The notes under the pieces: generated by a model
Databases searched by the model: none
Seen by the model: the letters and a program-made list of their open reading frames with translations, nothing else
What the model was told of the DNA's origin: nothing
Part shown: in pieces, positions 46,134 to 56,309 of the stretch
Position numbering within the stretch: the stretch's first letter is position 1
How the letters are laid out: every line of letters starts with the position of its first letter
Translations under genes and position numbers: made by a program
Assembly: GCA_023374025.1 (NCBI GenBank)
Contig: SIJG01000020.1
Location: 1,037,121 to 1,101,120, forward strand
Source: Heterodera schachtii
Taxonomy: Eukaryota; Nematoda; Chromadorea; Rhabditida; Heteroderidae
Direction of reading: 5' to 3'
DNA: 64,000 nucleotides

Positions 46134-46617
46134 AGTCGTCCTGGTCCGGTGGTGGTACCCTTATGGACATATCTGCCCATGAGGGTACCGTTGGTATAGG
46201 AAGCTATCGTTTCATTGTCCACTGTACAACCCCAGGGGTGCAAGGTAGCGCTGATCTGTGCCCAGATTCGTAATCAAAATCTTTAAAAACCCCATGAAAC
46301 TTATTTTCTCAATGATTAAAACAAAACAAAAAATTAGTTGAAAAATACATGTTATAAGTAGCCTGTAAACCAAAAGAGTACCCAAAAATGGATGCCAGAA
46401 CCGACTTTCCCGACCCCGAAAACCCCTAAAAAGCAATTTTGGCGAATAAACGTGCATATGAAAAATAATTTCGACTTTTTGTTCGAATCCGGGTTTGGGA
46501 TCCGAACTTGATGCCCTGAAAAACCTAAAAAGCAATTTTTTGCAATAAACGTGAATTTCTTTGAAAAAGAATTTTCGACTTTTTGTTTGAATCCTGGTTC
46601 GGGATCTGAATTGGACA

Positions 46618-46702
46618 ACAAACTTTTTCTCTTCCTCTTCGCCTTCCTCTTTCTCTTCGTCTTTTTCTCTTCTTTTTTCACGTTCCTCTTTCTCCTCCTC
46701 CA
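46618..46702. repeat. CT-rich simple repeat
   Basis: About 85 bases of irregular CTCTTCCTCTT units. It generates a spurious Glu/Lys-rich minus-strand frame. Confidence 0.8.
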
Positions 46703-46846
46703 TCATATTTATGTTCAGCTTGCCTGAAAATCCCCTAAAAACATGTTTTAAGACTTGAAAATTAAAAAAATAAAAAGGCTTAGACCTAGGAAAACAAGGC
46801 CTGAACCCAGGTCCAGATTGAAATCTGCTTTTATCATTTTTAGCAT

Positions 46847-47318
46847 ATGACTTTTATTCGAGCTGAAATTCGCAATGAACTTCGGTCTACAACCGGGCAA
46901 ATCGATGTGCTGCTGCGCACATTGGCGAGTGAAAACGTGGGGAACGAGGAACGGGAGCGCATCAACGCCCAACTTGAACAACTGCGGGAACGAGCGCGAG
47001 CACTTGTTCTGCAATTGTTCGCACTTCAAGCTGCGCAGAGGGAAAGGGAAGAAAGGTGGCGCGACGGCGATGATGATGAGGTTTTTTTGTCATGTTTTGC
47101 CTTTGTCTTTGTGGCTTTTTCGGAGTTCACACGACCACAAAACTTGAAAAATTTAAGCACAAAAACTCAGAAGCATCCAATTTAATTAGATTTGTCAATT
47201 TTTTATACATTTAATTGAATTGAAATATTTTTTTCAACAGGGAGGACCGAGGTGGCGATCCGGAAGTGGATCACCTCCACAACGTCCAAGAGGAACGGCG
47301 GGAGCTTGGTCAATGTGA
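46847..47318 (+). CDS. Coiled-coil protein or gene fragment, unknown
   Basis: Two exons, 46847-47080 and 47241-47318, with GT-AG borders and matching phase. The first encodes a heptad-rich helix (TGQIDVLLRTLASEN, ERINAQLEQLRERARAL, LQAAQREREERWRDG) and an acidic end; the second a Gly/Pro/Arg/Ser tail ending TAGAWSM-stop. The first exon is preceded by TTTTTAG, so it may be an internal exon whose 5' partner is lost. The last four bases overlap the start of a 166-bp tandem repeat. No family was recognised. Confidence 0.5.
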
Positions 47319-47808
47319 CGGAACGAAAAAGTGGAGGTTTGCTCAAATCGCAAAATAGTAAATTCAAAAAATTTAAATAAAGACCATCCTATGCAAATAT
47401 TTTCTGCAAAATTTCAGTTAATCCAACAGATTGGCGGCTTTTTTGACTTTCTTGTTTTTTGGAACTCATTTTCAAATAATGTGACGGAACGAAAAAGTGG
47501 AGGTTTGCTCAAATCGCAAAATAGTAAATTCAAAAAATTTAAATAAAGACCATCCTATGCAAATATTTTCTGCAAAATTTCAGTTAATCCAACAGATTGG
47601 CGGCTTTTTTGACTTTCTTGTTTTTTGGAACTCATTTTCAAATAATGTGACGGAACGAAAAAGTGGAGGTTTGCTCAAATCGCAAAATAGTAAATTCAAA
47701 AAATTTAAATAAAGACCATCCTATGCAAATATTTTCTGCAAAATTTCAGTTAATCCAACAGATTGGCGGCTTTTTTGACTTTCTTGTTTTTTGGAACTCA
47801 TTTTCAAA
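47315..47808. repeat. Tandem triplication, 166-bp period
   Basis: Three copies beginning GTGACGGAACGAAAAAGTGG at 47315, 47481 and 47647; they look identical apart from the last copy's 3' edge. Each copy ends with the intron sequence that precedes the last exon of the 14-3-3 gene (TTTTTTGACTTTCTTG), so the unit includes a piece of that intron. Confidence 0.92.
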
Positions 47809-47814
47809 TTTTAG

Positions 47815-47940
47815 GCACTCGACGAAGCGATGGCTGAAATTGGCGCAAACGAAGTGACCGGGGAAACGGATACTGTTCTTCACATGATTTGGGAGGCTTT
47901 GAACGCGTGGAAGCCCAAGGATTTCGCTGCTGACGCGTAG
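47815..47940 (+). pseudogene. Duplicated last exon of the 14-3-3 gene
   Basis: Starts after TTTTAG and reads ALDEAMAEIGANEV to KPKDFAADA-stop with several substitutions against 42840-42965 (for example HMIWEALNAW for QLIRDVLNAW). The 3' UTR follows to about 48106. It is in the opposite orientation to the source gene and has no other 14-3-3 exons. Confidence 0.85.
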
Positions 47941-48106
47941 AATGAAAATCGATCATATTTTAGTGGCTTATTCTATGTATATAGGTCTTAATTGTGTATC
48001 TAATGTACATATCATTTGATTTTGTATTCCCTCAAAGCATTGTAATGATTAATTATGTATGTATTGTATTGTACATATTGTAATTGCCTGCCTACTTATC
48101 ATAAAA

Positions 48107-48271
48107 TTACATTCGTCTGCCTCTGCTACGCTTCTCCCGTTCCGCAGGGGGACTTCCCATGGGTGGCACTCCGTTCGGCTTTTCCCCCTTTGGCCGTGCT
48201 CCCTTTTTGAAGCCCCCGAAAAAGTTGAAGAAAGGGCTTCGCTTGCGGCGATCGTTTGATTCTTCCGACAT
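48107..48271 (-). pseudogene. Truncated copy of the 34-residue-repeat gene, one unit
   Basis: Reads MSEESNDRRKRSPFFNFF, then a single KGEKPNGVPPMGSPPAER unit, and stops after SRGRRM. The signal peptide of the parent (38120) is precisely missing, while the parent's upstream DNA is present at 48290-48640. It is the mirror image of 52268-52432. Confidence 0.8.
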
Positions 48272-48649
48272 TTCATTGAAGCCAATTAGATTAATTAATT
48301 AATTATGCCTTTGTTTGGTTTTCTCTTTTCGCTCGCTTTTTATTTTCCCTTTTATTTAATTATCGGAAACTTTTTTCTACATTTTTTTCCACCTCTCTTC
48401 TGGTCAAACACCATTTTGAAATTTTTATTTTTTTAAATTTGTAATGGTTTGTTTTTGGCAATGCTTTAATTTTCAACGGAACGGATTTTGGTCCTAATAA
48501 TCGTAGGTGAACAAATAAATGGGGAAATGTTTATGTGGCACTTAAAATTAATGTAAAGATTGATCTCTTTCTCAATTCAACAATTCATTTTATTATTAAT
48601 TAAAAATTTTGCTATTCGAAAGCTTTTGATTTTAGGAGATGTGTTCGTG

Positions 48650-48870
48650 CCAGGTGATTTCGACAGTGGTTGATTTCGACAGTGAGTGATTTCGACAGTG
48701 TGATTTCGACAATGATTGATCTCGACAGTGAGTGATTTCGACAGTGAACTATTTCGCATTTTTTCACTGTCTGCGTGTGATTTCGACAACGAGTGAATTC
48801 GACAATGATTGATTTCGACAGTATCAGAAAAATTGTGAATTCGACAGAGATTGATTTCGACAGTACCGGT
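48650..48870. repeat. GATTTCGACAGT array
   Basis: About a dozen units of TGATTTCGACAG(T), some with GAATTC or GATCTC variants. The inverted counterpart of 52660-52895. Similar in type to the array ends of the elements at 11409 and 44911. Confidence 0.85.
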
Positions 48871-49033
48871 AAATTAAAAAAAAAACACGAGTATATGAAA
48901 AATTGGAGCCTAAAATGAAGTGGTATGAGCACGTTCAAAGATAAATTTAGGATTACGATTTTCAAAATCTTCGAAGGGTCTTGTGGATCGTGATTTTGCT
49001 CTCCATGTCACCCACCAGGGATGGCATTCCGAG

Positions 49034-50047
49034 CAGGGATGGGCGAAACTTCGAGCTTCGTGCTTCGAGCTTCGAAAACTTCGCGGTTTTTGGGCTTCGA
49101 ACTTCGAGCTTCGACTTCGGGTAATTTACCCGAAGTTTCGGGAAAAATACACCCCTAAAGATCGAGTTCTCAAAGTAAAAATACACCCATAATGTTGGCT
49201 TATGGTACATTTTAATTTAAATATCATTATTAACTTTTTGTTTTTTATCATAATTACATGGGTGTCCAGCAGGGATGTGCCGAGCCAGACAAAATCCGAT
49301 TCCGATTAAATCGCCGATTCCGATTATGGCCAAAAATCCGATACGGTTTTAAAACCGATTACGATTATGGCCCAAAATCCGATTTATTGCGATTCCGATT
49401 TTTTAAAAATAATTTTTTCCCAAAAATTTTTATTCATAATCAAAACTCTTCCGGATAGTGTAAAATATTCCCCACATCCCTGGTGTCCAGTGGGTTATGC
49501 TCTTGGATCCGTTCGAATTTTTGCGTTGGATCAGTTCTCCTCCAAAAATATAAAAGATAGGCTCAAAATCGGAAAATTTGATAATTTTTTAGTGAAAAAT
49601 TCTTAGTAAATTGTATTCAAATTTTCAAAAAATTTTCCCGCTCTTCACACCGCCAAAAAACCCACACTTTACACCCAAAATAATTCTAAAAATACGCAGC
49701 AAAAAAAAAGTCGGGTGAAGCGTAAAATGAAAAAGTGGTTGCCTCAACTTAAAAACCGTGAAAGACTTAGAAATGACATATTTTCGTTGAATTAAAATCA
49801 AAATTAAAATTTATTCTGAAAAGCCTAAATTATAATTTTTGTTAATTAATTTTTAGTGAATACAAAAAATTTTTGAAAAAAAAAGTCTTTGTTAAGGAAA
49901 ATTCTTTTTTCAAAAACTTCGTGCTTCGAAAGCTTCGAAAACTTCGGGTTTTTTGGGCTTCGAACTTCGAACTTCGTGCTTCGAAAAAAATTGGGCTTCG
50001 CCTTCGGCTTCGGCTTCGAGTGCCAAGCCGAGCTTCGCCCATCCCTG
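49034..50047. mobile_element. hAT-type element, middle member of the nest
   Basis: Ends CAGGGATGGGCGAAACTTCG / CGAGCTTCGCCCATCCCTG with the 8-bp target-site duplication ATTCCGAG (49026-49033, 50048-50055). The subterminal regions consist of GCTTCGAACTTCG repeats. It is interrupted by the element at 49270. Confidence 0.9.
49270..49482. mobile_element. hAT-type miniature element, inner member of the nest
   Basis: 213 bp, ends CAGGGATGTGCCGAG / CCCCACATCCCTG, 8-bp target-site duplication GTGTCCAG (49262-49269, 49483-49490). The interior is ATCCGATTCCGATT repeats. It is the youngest insertion of the three. Confidence 0.9.
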
Positions 50048-50399
50048 ATTCCGAGGCCCCAAAAATTTTCGGAAAACGGAATTCCGGGGGTCCAAAATTT
50101 TTCGAAAATCGGAAATCGGATTTCCGAGGCCCAAAAATTTTTCGGAAATCGGAATTCCGACCCCAAAAACGTCGGAAATCGGAAATTTTTCAAAAAATAT
50201 AAAATATAATAAAAAAAATTTTAAATATTATAATAGGCTAAATTTTTAATTCTTAACCAAGTAAAAGCTGGTCAAAAATTTTTTGATCTATTTAAATAAA
50301 TATTTGCCTTAAAAAATTATTCAATGATTTTCATCAAAAATTTTACCTTTTTTTTTGTGGCGCGTTTTTCAAAATTTTTGAAAACACGGCGGGCGAGGT

Positions 50400-50562
50400 C
50401 CGGCGGTGCCGATAGGCGCCGCCGGGGAAATTTTTTTATAATTTTTTAATCAAATTGTTAACAAATCTTGTCCAAAATGACTAAATTTAGCGATTTTGAA
50501 GCAAAAATTTCTCAAGAAAAATATGATTTTTAGGGTGCGGCGGTGCCGATAGGCGCCGCCGG
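50400..50562. repeat. Paired GC hairpins, 137 bp apart (copies 9 and 10)
   Basis: Copies at 50400-50425 (consensus) and 50537-50562 (first base G) in the right part of the outer hAT-type element. Confidence 0.9.
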
Positions 50563-51304
50563 GAAATTTTTGAAAATTTCAATGCAATTTATTAACCAAA
50601 ATTGTAAAAAATTGTTAATTTTTTGAAAAAAAATTCAAAAAAATTTCCAAAAATTTCCGACTTTTTATCAAAAATTTTGGAAATCGGAAGTCGGAATTCC
50701 GACGTCCAAAACTTTTTCGGAAATCGGAATTCCGACCCCAAAAATGTCGGAAATCGGAATTCCGTGCCATCCCTGTCACCCACCATTCATTTATAATTTT
50801 TCACAATTATTTCAATACCAAGTATAACTTTTTATGTACAAGTCGTAGCCCTACCATTCCAAAGAAAATTCGGTAGTAAATTTTGTGCTCTTTAAAAGGA
50901 GCTTATTAAAAATTTACCTGGAAATTTTCCCAACTCCCTATGAACTTTTTTTTCTAAAATTTCAGCGATTTTCAACGTATTTTGTGGTGTCCCGATCACC
51001 ATGAAGGAATGATCTGATCTAGTTGGGGTAAAAGAATTTTTTGATGAAGATCAAAAGACAAGCAAGCATGAATTATCTCAGATTTTTATATGAACTATTA
51101 GATGGTTTTTCATGTTTGAGTCAAGGCTTTTTTCCGCCCCTTTTTTGGGTAGTCTGATCAGGCGATTTATTCAAGGGGATGAAATATTGTGGTGTGCTAA
51201 ATTTTCAGTCGAAATTTAAAATTTTACAAATTTTTAGTCATCTTAAGTCAAGACTTTTTTCCACCACTATATCACTTCATTTTAGGCTCCAATTTTTCGG
51301 TAAC

Positions 51305-51893
51305 ATGTGATTTCGTCAGAAGTGATTTCGTCAGTGAGTGATTTCGTCAGCAGTGATTTCGTCAGTAAGGGATTTCGTCAGTGATAATAATCATTTTTTA
51401 CGAAAAAAATATTTAATTTTTCATAAATTAAAATTCGTTCGATATTTAAATTCAAAATAAAAATTATTTGCTCGATTGTCAACCTATATTTGGGCCGGTC
51501 ATTTACATATCATAAAATAATTAGTATTTGTACCTCGTCTTTGCTACTTTTATCTCCTGTATGTTCATTTCTATGTGGTCGCCAGCCATTCATTATTCAT
51601 TTTCTCGGAATTTCGCTTTTCGCGAAGCCCAGCTTACGGAATAAGTGGGCACATGAAAGCGCAATTGAAAATGGGTTCTGCAGGGCAACAATTTGAGAAT
51701 ACTTGCAGAGGATTTTGTAAATCGTGAATCGTTAGAAATATTTACAAGTCTGTTCTTACCAATCGACTTTTTGAATTTTTTGTAGTTTTTGGCTAGGTGT
51801 ACGCTTTTTTATGAATTAATTTCTACTGACGAAATCACTTACTGACGAAATCAATCACTGTCGAAATCAATCACTGTCGAAATCACCTGGCAC
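51305..51893. repeat. TTTCGTCAG/TTTCGACAG array-ended element
   Basis: Left array of TGATTTCGTCAG units (51305-51385) and right inverted array of CTGACGAAATCA then CTGTCGAAATCA units (51828-51893). The middle of about 440 bp encodes nothing convincing. It reads as a miniature element with array ends whose right array is continuous with the inverted duplication of 48.65 kb. Confidence 0.65.
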
Positions 51894-52267
51894 GAACACA
51901 TCTCCTAAAATCAAAAGCTTTCGAATAGCAAAATTTTTAATTAATAATAAAATGAATTGTTGAATTGAGAAAGAGATCAATCTTTACATTAATTTTAAGT
52001 GCCACATAAACATTTCCCCATTTATTTGTTCACCTACGATTATTAATACCAAAATCCGTTCCGTTGAAAATTAAAGCATTGCCAAAACAAACCATTACAA
52101 ATTTAAAAAAATAAAAATTTCAAAATGGTGTTTGACCAGAAGAGAGGTGGAAAAAAATGTAGAAAAAAGTTTCCGATAATTAAATAAAAGGGAAAATAAA
52201 AAGCGAGCGAAAAGAGAAAACCAAACAAAGGCATAATTAATTAATTAATCTAATTGGCTTCAATGAA

Positions 52268-52432
52268 ATGTCGGAAGAATCAAACGATCGCCGCAAGCGA
52301 AGCCCTTTCTTCAACTTTTTCGGGGGCTTCAAAAAGGGAGCACGGCCAAAGGGGGAAAAGCCGAACGGAGTGCCACCCATGGGAAGTCCCCCTGCGGAAC
52401 GGGAGAAGCGTAGCAGAGGCAGACGAATGTAA
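52268..52432 (+). pseudogene. Truncated copy of the 34-residue-repeat gene (mirror of 48107-48271)
   Basis: Same reading as the inverted copy: MSEESNDRRKRSPFFNFF, one repeat unit, stop after RGRRM; no signal peptide. The parent's upstream DNA precedes it from about 51897. Confidence 0.8.
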
Positions 52433-52645
52433 TTTTATGATAAGTAGGCAGGCAATTACAATATGTACAATACAATACATACATAATTAATCATTACAAT
52501 GCTTTGAGGGAATACAAAATCAAATGATATGTACATTAGATACACAATTAAGACCTATATACATAGAATAAGCCACTAAAATATGATCGATTTTCATTCT
52601 ACGCGTCAGCAGCGAAATCCTTGGGCTTCCACGCGTTCAAAGCCT
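52433..52645 (-). pseudogene. 14-3-3 3' UTR and end of last exon, duplicated
   Basis: Minus-strand match to the 3' end of the 14-3-3 gene, ending in the codons for NAWKPKDFAADA-stop; broken at 52645 by the GATTTCGACAGT array. Confidence 0.8.
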
Positions 52646-52659
52646 TTTTTTTTAATTTA

Positions 52660-52895
52660 CCGGTACTGTCGAAATCAATCTCTGTCGAATTCACAATTTT
52701 TCTGATACTGTCGAAATCAATCATTGTCGAATTCACTCGTTGTCGAAATCACACGCAGACAGTGAAAAAAAGCGAAATAGTTCACTGTCGAAATCACTCA
52801 CTGTCGAGATCAATCATTGTCGAAATCACTCACTGTCGAGATCAATCATTGTCGAAATCACACTGTCGAAATCAACCACTGTCGAAATCACATAG
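52660..52895. repeat. GTCGAAATCA array, inverted copy of 48650-48870
   Basis: About thirteen CTGTCGAAATCA-type units including the same variant units (GTCGAATTC, GTCGAGATC) in mirrored order, with one extra internal repeat. Confidence 0.85.
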
Positions 52896-53171
52896 CACCG
52901 ATGTGTTGGGTCTTTTCTTAAAACCGCAACTTTGTGCATTTTGTTAAATCCGCCAAATGGCGTTTTATAATAAAATTTTTAAAAAAGGCCCATTTGATTT
53001 TTTTGATTGGGATTAAATTTGAACTGCCAGTAAAAACTCTTTTTTGGCCAATTTGTTTTTGTTTTTTGGATTTTGGTTGAAATAAAGTTATTTGGCCCAG
53101 AAACGAGTTGAAGTTCGCCTGGACTGCCGTTAGATTTAAAATTTTAATGATTTTTATTTTAACGGCAGTAA
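52896..53171. repeat. Inverted copy of 37.56-37.74 kb
   Basis: Matches include AAATCCGCCAAATGGCG and AACTGCCAGTAAAA against their complements near 37595-37735. Non-coding. Confidence 0.65.
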
Positions 53172-53271
53172 TTATTAAATCATAATAGTCCTGCTCGAGA
53201 GTCTTCGGTCTCGGGACTCGACTCGGGAAAAGTCTTGGATTTTTTGGTCTCGTATTTTAGGTCCCGGTCTC

Positions 53272-53410
53272 AATTTTAATGTGAAAATTCTATTTTGGAT
53301 GTTCCAAGCATGGACAGATTTTCCAAGGGTTGGCCTACTGATTACGGTAATTATCTAATTATATTTAAATGAAAAAAATAAAAAACAATAATTATTGCGT
53401 TTGAACTAGA
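53272..53410 (+). pseudogene. Fragment of the secreted-kinase gene
   Basis: Copies the end of kinase exon six (TTTAATGTGAAAATTC to GATTACG) and the following intron up to and beyond the AGAGACCGG element end, compared with 34885-35050. It is an isolated piece without other kinase exons. Confidence 0.8.
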
Positions 53411-53935
53411 GACCCGGCGGGATCGGAACTCCCGCGGGATTTTGACGGGATTCCCGGTCCCGCTTCCTTCAATTCTCTCACCAAATACTAATAATGGATT
53501 TTTTTTTTGTTGGTAAAATTAATACTCTATGATTAAATAATATCTTCATTTCTATTTGTTGTCCTTCAAAAGTCGGGACCGGGACCGGGACCAAGTTTTT
53601 TGACCGGGATCGGGACCGCGAGAAAAGCCGGGACCGGGACCAACCGGGAATTTTCCCAAGAAAAAATTTTTTTTAAAAAATTTGAAAATTTGAGCGCACT
53701 TTGTTACTAAAATTGCCAATATTCAAAAATGTACCCATAATATTTTGTATTTTCGTTTTGGGAGACGAATTCGAGTAAAATTTTAAAAAATTTTCATTTC
53801 AGGGGGGATCTTGGAATTTTCTGGGTCCCAAAATTCTGGATTTTTTAAATAAATTAACAATTTCTTAAATCGCTGTTTTTGTGGAGCTGTTCTTTCGAAA
53901 AAACTCTTTTGGAACATTGGGGTCGGGGGCGGGGT

Positions 53936-53961
53936 CCGGCGGTGCCGATAGGCGCCGCCGG
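53936..53961. repeat. GC hairpin (copy 11), single
   Basis: A consensus copy with no partner within 200 bp; the surrounding TGTTAACAGAATTTGTC matches the usual context. Confidence 0.9.
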
Positions 53962-54022
53962 AAAATTTTTGAAATTTTGAGTGAGATTTGTTAACAGAAT
54001 TTGTCAAAAAAAATACCAAATA

Positions 54023-54624
54023 TGGCAATCTTTCGGTTCATTGGTCCCGATTTTTTTAAATTTTATTTGTTTTCTGAAAATTTTTTAAACACTTTTCTAG
54101 GGGTGTTTTGAGGCGCTGAGCACGAATCCGGACTCAATTTCAACCAATTTTTCCGAATCCCTAACCCAAACCCGAACATTTTTCGAGAATTAAATTTTAA
54201 ATTTTTTTAAAATTTCTCTTAAAACATCGTTTTTAGTGTTTTCGAGGTTGCTGATCACGAATCTTGCATTAATTTTGATCAATTTCGAATACCGGACCAG
54301 AACTCGAACAAAAAATCGAATTATCAAAATTTATTTTAGGTTCGTATCTTTACAGAATGACCATTTTTTGCTTTTGAATTGGTTTTTGTATAAAGTTAGC
54401 AACCCCGAAAACACTAAAAACAATGTTTTAAGAAAAATTTTAAAAAAATTTAAAAGTTAATTCTCGAAAAACGTTCGAGTTCGGGTTAGGGATTCGGAAT
54501 TGGTCGAAATGGAGTCCGGATTCGTGCTCAGCGCCTCAAAACACCCCTAGAAAATTGTTTAAAAAAATTTCAGAAAACAAATAAAATTAAAAAAATTCGG
54601 GACCAATGAACCGAAAGATTGCCA
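54023..54624. repeat. Large foldback with a nested foldback at its centre
   Basis: Arms of about 210 bp run from TGGCAATCTTTCGGTTCATT to its exact complement at 54611-54624; they include GAGCACGAATCCGGACTC and CCCTAACCCAAACCCGAAC. The centre (about 54236-54416) is itself an inverted repeat with ends GTGTTTTCGAGGTTGCT / AGCAACCCCGAAAACAC. Confidence 0.85.
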
Positions 54625-54639
54625 CCAAATATTTGGTTA

Positions 54640-54915
54640 ATTTGTGTGTTTTTAGGCTCTTTAAAAATGAAAAAATATTATTTTTAAGTTGAAATAATTT
54701 TATTAATTAAATTCAATTAAAACAATGGTAAAGAAACTATAAAGAACTTTCTGTTTTCCATCGGGGGATTGAACCCAAGAGACAACTAATGAAAGTCAGA
54801 AGGTTTAGTCATTAGACTACATAACAATGTGAACAAAGGCAATAAATGAAATAAATAATTTATTTTTTTTTTCTCAAAAATTTCTCCTTCTCACCAATTC
54901 TCTTCTCTTTTCTCA
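54640..54915. repeat. Fragment of the CAGGGCTGGCC hAT-type family with tRNA-like stretch
   Basis: Inverted match to about 40240-40480, including a minus-strand tRNA-like section (B box GGGTTCAATCCCC at about 54763-54776). The ends of the parent element are missing. Confidence 0.55.
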
Positions 54916-54933
54916 CCCAGACCCCCATTGTAA

Positions 54934-55183
54934 GAGGCAGACGAATGCAATTTTATGATAAGCAGGCAGGCAATTACAATATATACAATACAATACATAC
55001 ATAATTAATCATTACAATGCTTTGAGGGAATACAAAATCAAACGATATGTACATTGGATACACAATTAAGACCAATATAATATATACATAGCAACACGCC
55101 ACCAAAATATGATCGATTTTCATTCTATGCGTCAGCAGCGAAATCCTTGGGCTTCCACGCGTTCAAAGCCTCCCGAATCATGT
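54934..55183 (-). pseudogene. 14-3-3 3' end, second copy
   Basis: Matches the 3' UTR and terminal codons of the 14-3-3 gene (to NAWKPKDFAADA, here ending before an altered stop context) and joins abruptly to Notch-like sequence at about 55185. Confidence 0.8.
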
Positions 55184-55185
55184 GA

Positions 55186-56290
55186 ATTCCTCCGCCTTTC
55201 TTTTGCTCCGTTTGCCCGCTTCACCCTCCTTCTCATCGTAGCGGACATTGAACAGTGCCGTTGCATTCACTTCCGGTGGCAATTCAATGCGTTTGCCAAT
55301 GCCTTTGTCTGATCGCCATTCAAAAAGTTTGGGCTAAACACAATTAAAATTCAAATATATTTTTAAATTAATTTTTCCATGCCTTTTTGTCGTATAGGTC
55401 AATTGCCAGTGCCAACGACGCGCGGAGATGGGCACTCAATGCGACCAAAAATTGGCGAAACAGTGCCGTGTCGTTGAACAGTGTGGACGGATGGAGTGCG
55501 ACCGCCAGGAACAGCTCGCCAAGCAGCAATTTGGGTTGGTCATCCGCCGTAGGGTCGGGCTCATGCGCGTCGTGGACACAGTCGCCGCCCTGTGAATTTT
55601 AAAATTTAAAAATCGTTTAAATTTTATAAAGTTGGGCCGGTCATATGAAAATGATTGATTACCGTTTTCACGCATTTCCCGCCATTTTGGCACAATTTGT
55701 CCCTCAGTTGGCACTCGTCAATGTCCTCTTGGCACCTTTGCCTGGTCCACCCCGTTTGGCATTGACTGCCGTTCTGGTCGTTCATGCAAAACCCATTCAG
55801 ACAAACTTCCGTAGAGCTTTGGCAGAAGTTTTCACATTGCTGGAGACAGAACGCAAATTTGGTATCTGAAAATTGCACCCGTAAAAAACAATGACAAAAG
55901 AAACCCCAAAAATTTCCAAGAAAACGACGCCTATTGGCATATATTTTTTTCGTAATTTACCGATTTTGACTCCAAAATCTGGTATTTTTTTGCTTGGATA
56001 TTCTGATTTTAAATTTAAGCTACAATCCCTGATTTATTCACTCCCTTACCGTTTCCTTTCTCTTCACATTTCACTTTGATGCAAAGTTTGTCCTCCGCCC
56101 ATTTCGATTCGCCCTTTCGTCGTCCGTCCGTTTCCAACTCTCCCAATCCGCATTCGTTTTTAACATTCCCTTTTTTCGCTTCAAAAGTGCAAAATTCCTG
56201 GCACTGTTGCTGATGGTTCTGCGGTTGTTGTGCGTATCTGTTCCCGACATTGACGGCGAGTGGCCGCACAACTGAAAAGGTGTCATTAAG
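55186..56290 (-). pseudogene. LIN-12/Notch-like fragment: EGF repeats, NOD and NODP
   Basis: Minus-strand exons: about 56053-56272 (Cys-containing, KNECGLGELETDG), about 55668-55870 with an EGF repeat (CLNGFCMNDQNGSQCQTGW) and the start of a calcium-binding-type one (DIDECQLRDKLCQNGG), about 55393-55593 (GDCVHDAHEPD then LLLGELFLAVALHPSTLF and LRASLALAIDLYD, the Notch NOD pattern), and about 55186-55334 ending in a basic site RSKRKAEE like a furin S1 site. The transmembrane and intracellular parts do not follow; the reading stops at the 14-3-3 junction. N-terminal exons with a signal peptide are not seen. Confidence 0.7.
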
Positions 56291-56309
56291 TTGTAATTTT
56301 TTAAATTTA

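Larger units (their letters stand above)
49016..50775. mobile_element. hAT-type element, outer member of a three-level nest
   Basis: Ends CAGGGATGGCATTCCGAG / CGGAATTCCGTGCCATCCCTG with the 8-bp target-site duplication TCACCCAC (49008-49015, 50776-50783). The body is filled with AAATCGGAATTCCGA palindromes and two GC hairpins (50400, 50537). It was interrupted near its left end by the element at 49034. Confidence 0.9.

Noticed and set aside
46212..46706. Glu/Lys-rich 164-residue minus-strand frame
   Set aside because: It is simple CT-rich sequence joined to a foldback relic; no signal of selection or splicing.
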